Shown here: positions 6,232 to 6,975 of the stretch, piece after piece
Numbering within the stretch: position 1 is the stretch's first letter
How the letters are laid out: the number at the start of each line of letters is the position of its first letter
Source: Alphaproteobacteria bacterium
GTDB lineage: Bacteria > Pseudomonadota > Alphaproteobacteria > SP197
Reading direction: 5' to 3'
NCBI GenBank assembly: GCA_022822575.1
Contig: JAJEBJ010000449.1
Coordinates: 1 to 6,975, forward strand
Length of the DNA stretch: 6,975 nucleotides
Translations under genes and position numbers: made by a program
Notes under the pieces: model-generated
Seen by the model: only the letters and a program-made list of their open reading frames with translations
Database searches by the model: none
Told to the model about the DNA's origin: nothing

Positions 6232-6975
6232 ATGATGACTCCACTTGTCGATCCCTTCGGTCGTGAGATCAGCTACATCCGGATTTCGGTGACAGACCGG
6301 TGCGACTTTCGCTGCGTCTACTGCATGTCGGAAGACATGACCTTCCTTCCCAAGAAGGACCTTCTCACCCTCGAGGAACTCGACCGCCTGACCAGCGCAT
6401 TCGTGCGTCTCGGCACGCGAAAGGTCCGCATCACCGGAGGCGAGCCCCTCGTGCGCAAGGGTGTGATGCAGCTCTTCAGGAGCCTGGGACGGCACCTTCA
6501 CGGCGGCGGCCTTGACGAACTGACCGTGACCACCAACGGCAGCCAGCTCGCGCGCCATGCCGGGGCGCTCCATGAAGCCGGTGTGAGGCGAATCAACGTC
6601 TCGCTTGACACCCTCGATCCGGAAAAGTTTCGGGCGATCACGCGCTGGGGCCGATGGGACAGGGTGATGGAGGGCATCGCCGCCGCGACTGAGGCAGGAC
6701 TTGCCATCAAGATCAACGCGGTGGCCATGAAGGGTGTCAACGAGGATGAATTCGACCGCATGATTCGCTGGTGTGGCGAACGAGGGTTCGACCTGACACT
6801 CATCGAGACCATGCCCATGGGCGACATCGACGGTGACCGGACGGAACAGTATCTGCCGCTGTCGGTTGTCAGGGCCGATCTCGCCAGGCGGTGGACGCTC
6901 ATCGACAGCGATCACCGGACCGGCGGTCCGGCACGCTATGTGCGCATTGCCGAGACAGGCGGACGCCTCGGCTTC
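6232..6975 (+). CDS. moaA: GTP 3',8-cyclase MoaA (radical SAM), N-terminal part (runs off the right edge)
   Basis: Catalyses the first step of molybdenum cofactor synthesis, the radical-SAM cyclisation of GTP to 3',8-cyclo-GTP, in the cytoplasm. Two ATGs stand in tandem (6232 and 6235); an in-frame TGA at 6223 excludes any longer form. Numbering from 6235, 247 codons are visible of roughly 330. VTDRCDFRCVYCM carries the radical-SAM CxxxCxxC cysteines 23, 27 and 30; ITGGEPLVR (66-74) is the SAM-binding GGEP motif. TTNGSQLA, RRINVSLDTLD (118-128), ETMPMGDI (191-198) and GGPARYV (230-236) follow as in other MoaA proteins. The C-terminal cysteines of the second cluster and the terminal double glycine are beyond the window. 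There is no clear Shine-Dalgarno sequence; the nearest purine stretch, AGGA at 6201, is too far. It is divergent from the importer, with no obvious functional link except the shared spacer. Confidence 0.96.
   Translation, partial: MMTPLVDPFGREISYIRISVTDRCDFRCVYCMSEDMTFLPKKDLLTLEELDRLTSAFVRLGTRKVRITGGEPLVRKGVMQLFRSLGRHLHGGGLDELTVTTNGSQLARHAGALHEAGVRRINVSLDTLDPEKFRAITRWGRWDRVMEGIAAATEAGLAIKINAVAMKGVNEDEFDRMIRWCGERGFDLTLIETMPMGDIDGDRTEQYLPLSVVRADLARRWTLIDSDHRTGGPARYVRIAETGGRLGF

Noticed and set aside
6051..6233. A 60-codon minus-strand frame beginning opposite the moaA start, containing an AAGGAGG
   Set aside because: The AAGGAGG lies inside the frame with no start codon at suitable spacing after it. 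The peptide resembles nothing I recognise.
6067..6915. A 282-codon minus-strand frame antisense to moaA and the spacer
   Set aside because: It lies opposite a clear moaA, has no recognisable motif and is the kind of long open shadow frame common in high-GC DNA.

Overview
The window is high-GC DNA with dense, short-spaced genes. It looks like the chromosome of an alphaproteobacterium: the MoaA sequence and the soxB-soxD-soxA gene order fit that group. No mobile element, tRNA, rRNA, CRISPR array or phage gene is visible.

Layout. From position 6012 down to position 1, everything is on the minus strand. First come two oligopeptide/dipeptide-type ABC permeases (OppB/DppB-like at 6012-4999, OppC/DppC-like at 4988-4074). 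Next is one long ATPase carrying both nucleotide-binding domains of an Opp/Dpp importer on a single chain (4069-1991). After a gap of about 100 bases come the heterotetrameric sarcosine oxidase genes soxB (1890-643), soxD (628-350) and the first 116 codons of soxA (350-1, running off the window). On the plus strand, a divergent moaA (GTP 3',8-cyclase, molybdopterin synthesis) starts at 6232/6235 and runs off the right end with 247 codons visible.

How the genes may work together. Heterotetrameric sarcosine oxidase demethylates sarcosine to glycine, hydrogen peroxide and 5,10-methylene-tetrahydrofolate, the last step of choline/glycine betaine breakdown. The importer lies immediately upstream in the same direction with 4-10 base gaps inside it, so the six genes could form one transcription unit that imports and demethylates an N-methylated compound. 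The substrate cannot be read from the sequence. No substrate-binding protein gene is present between the importer and moaA, so it must be encoded elsewhere.

The 219-base divergent spacer between the importer and moaA holds a perfect 14-base palindrome. It overlaps the -35 box of a plausible moaA promoter and is the best candidate regulatory site here. Overall these are recognisable families in an unusual combination; I did not find a clearly new system.
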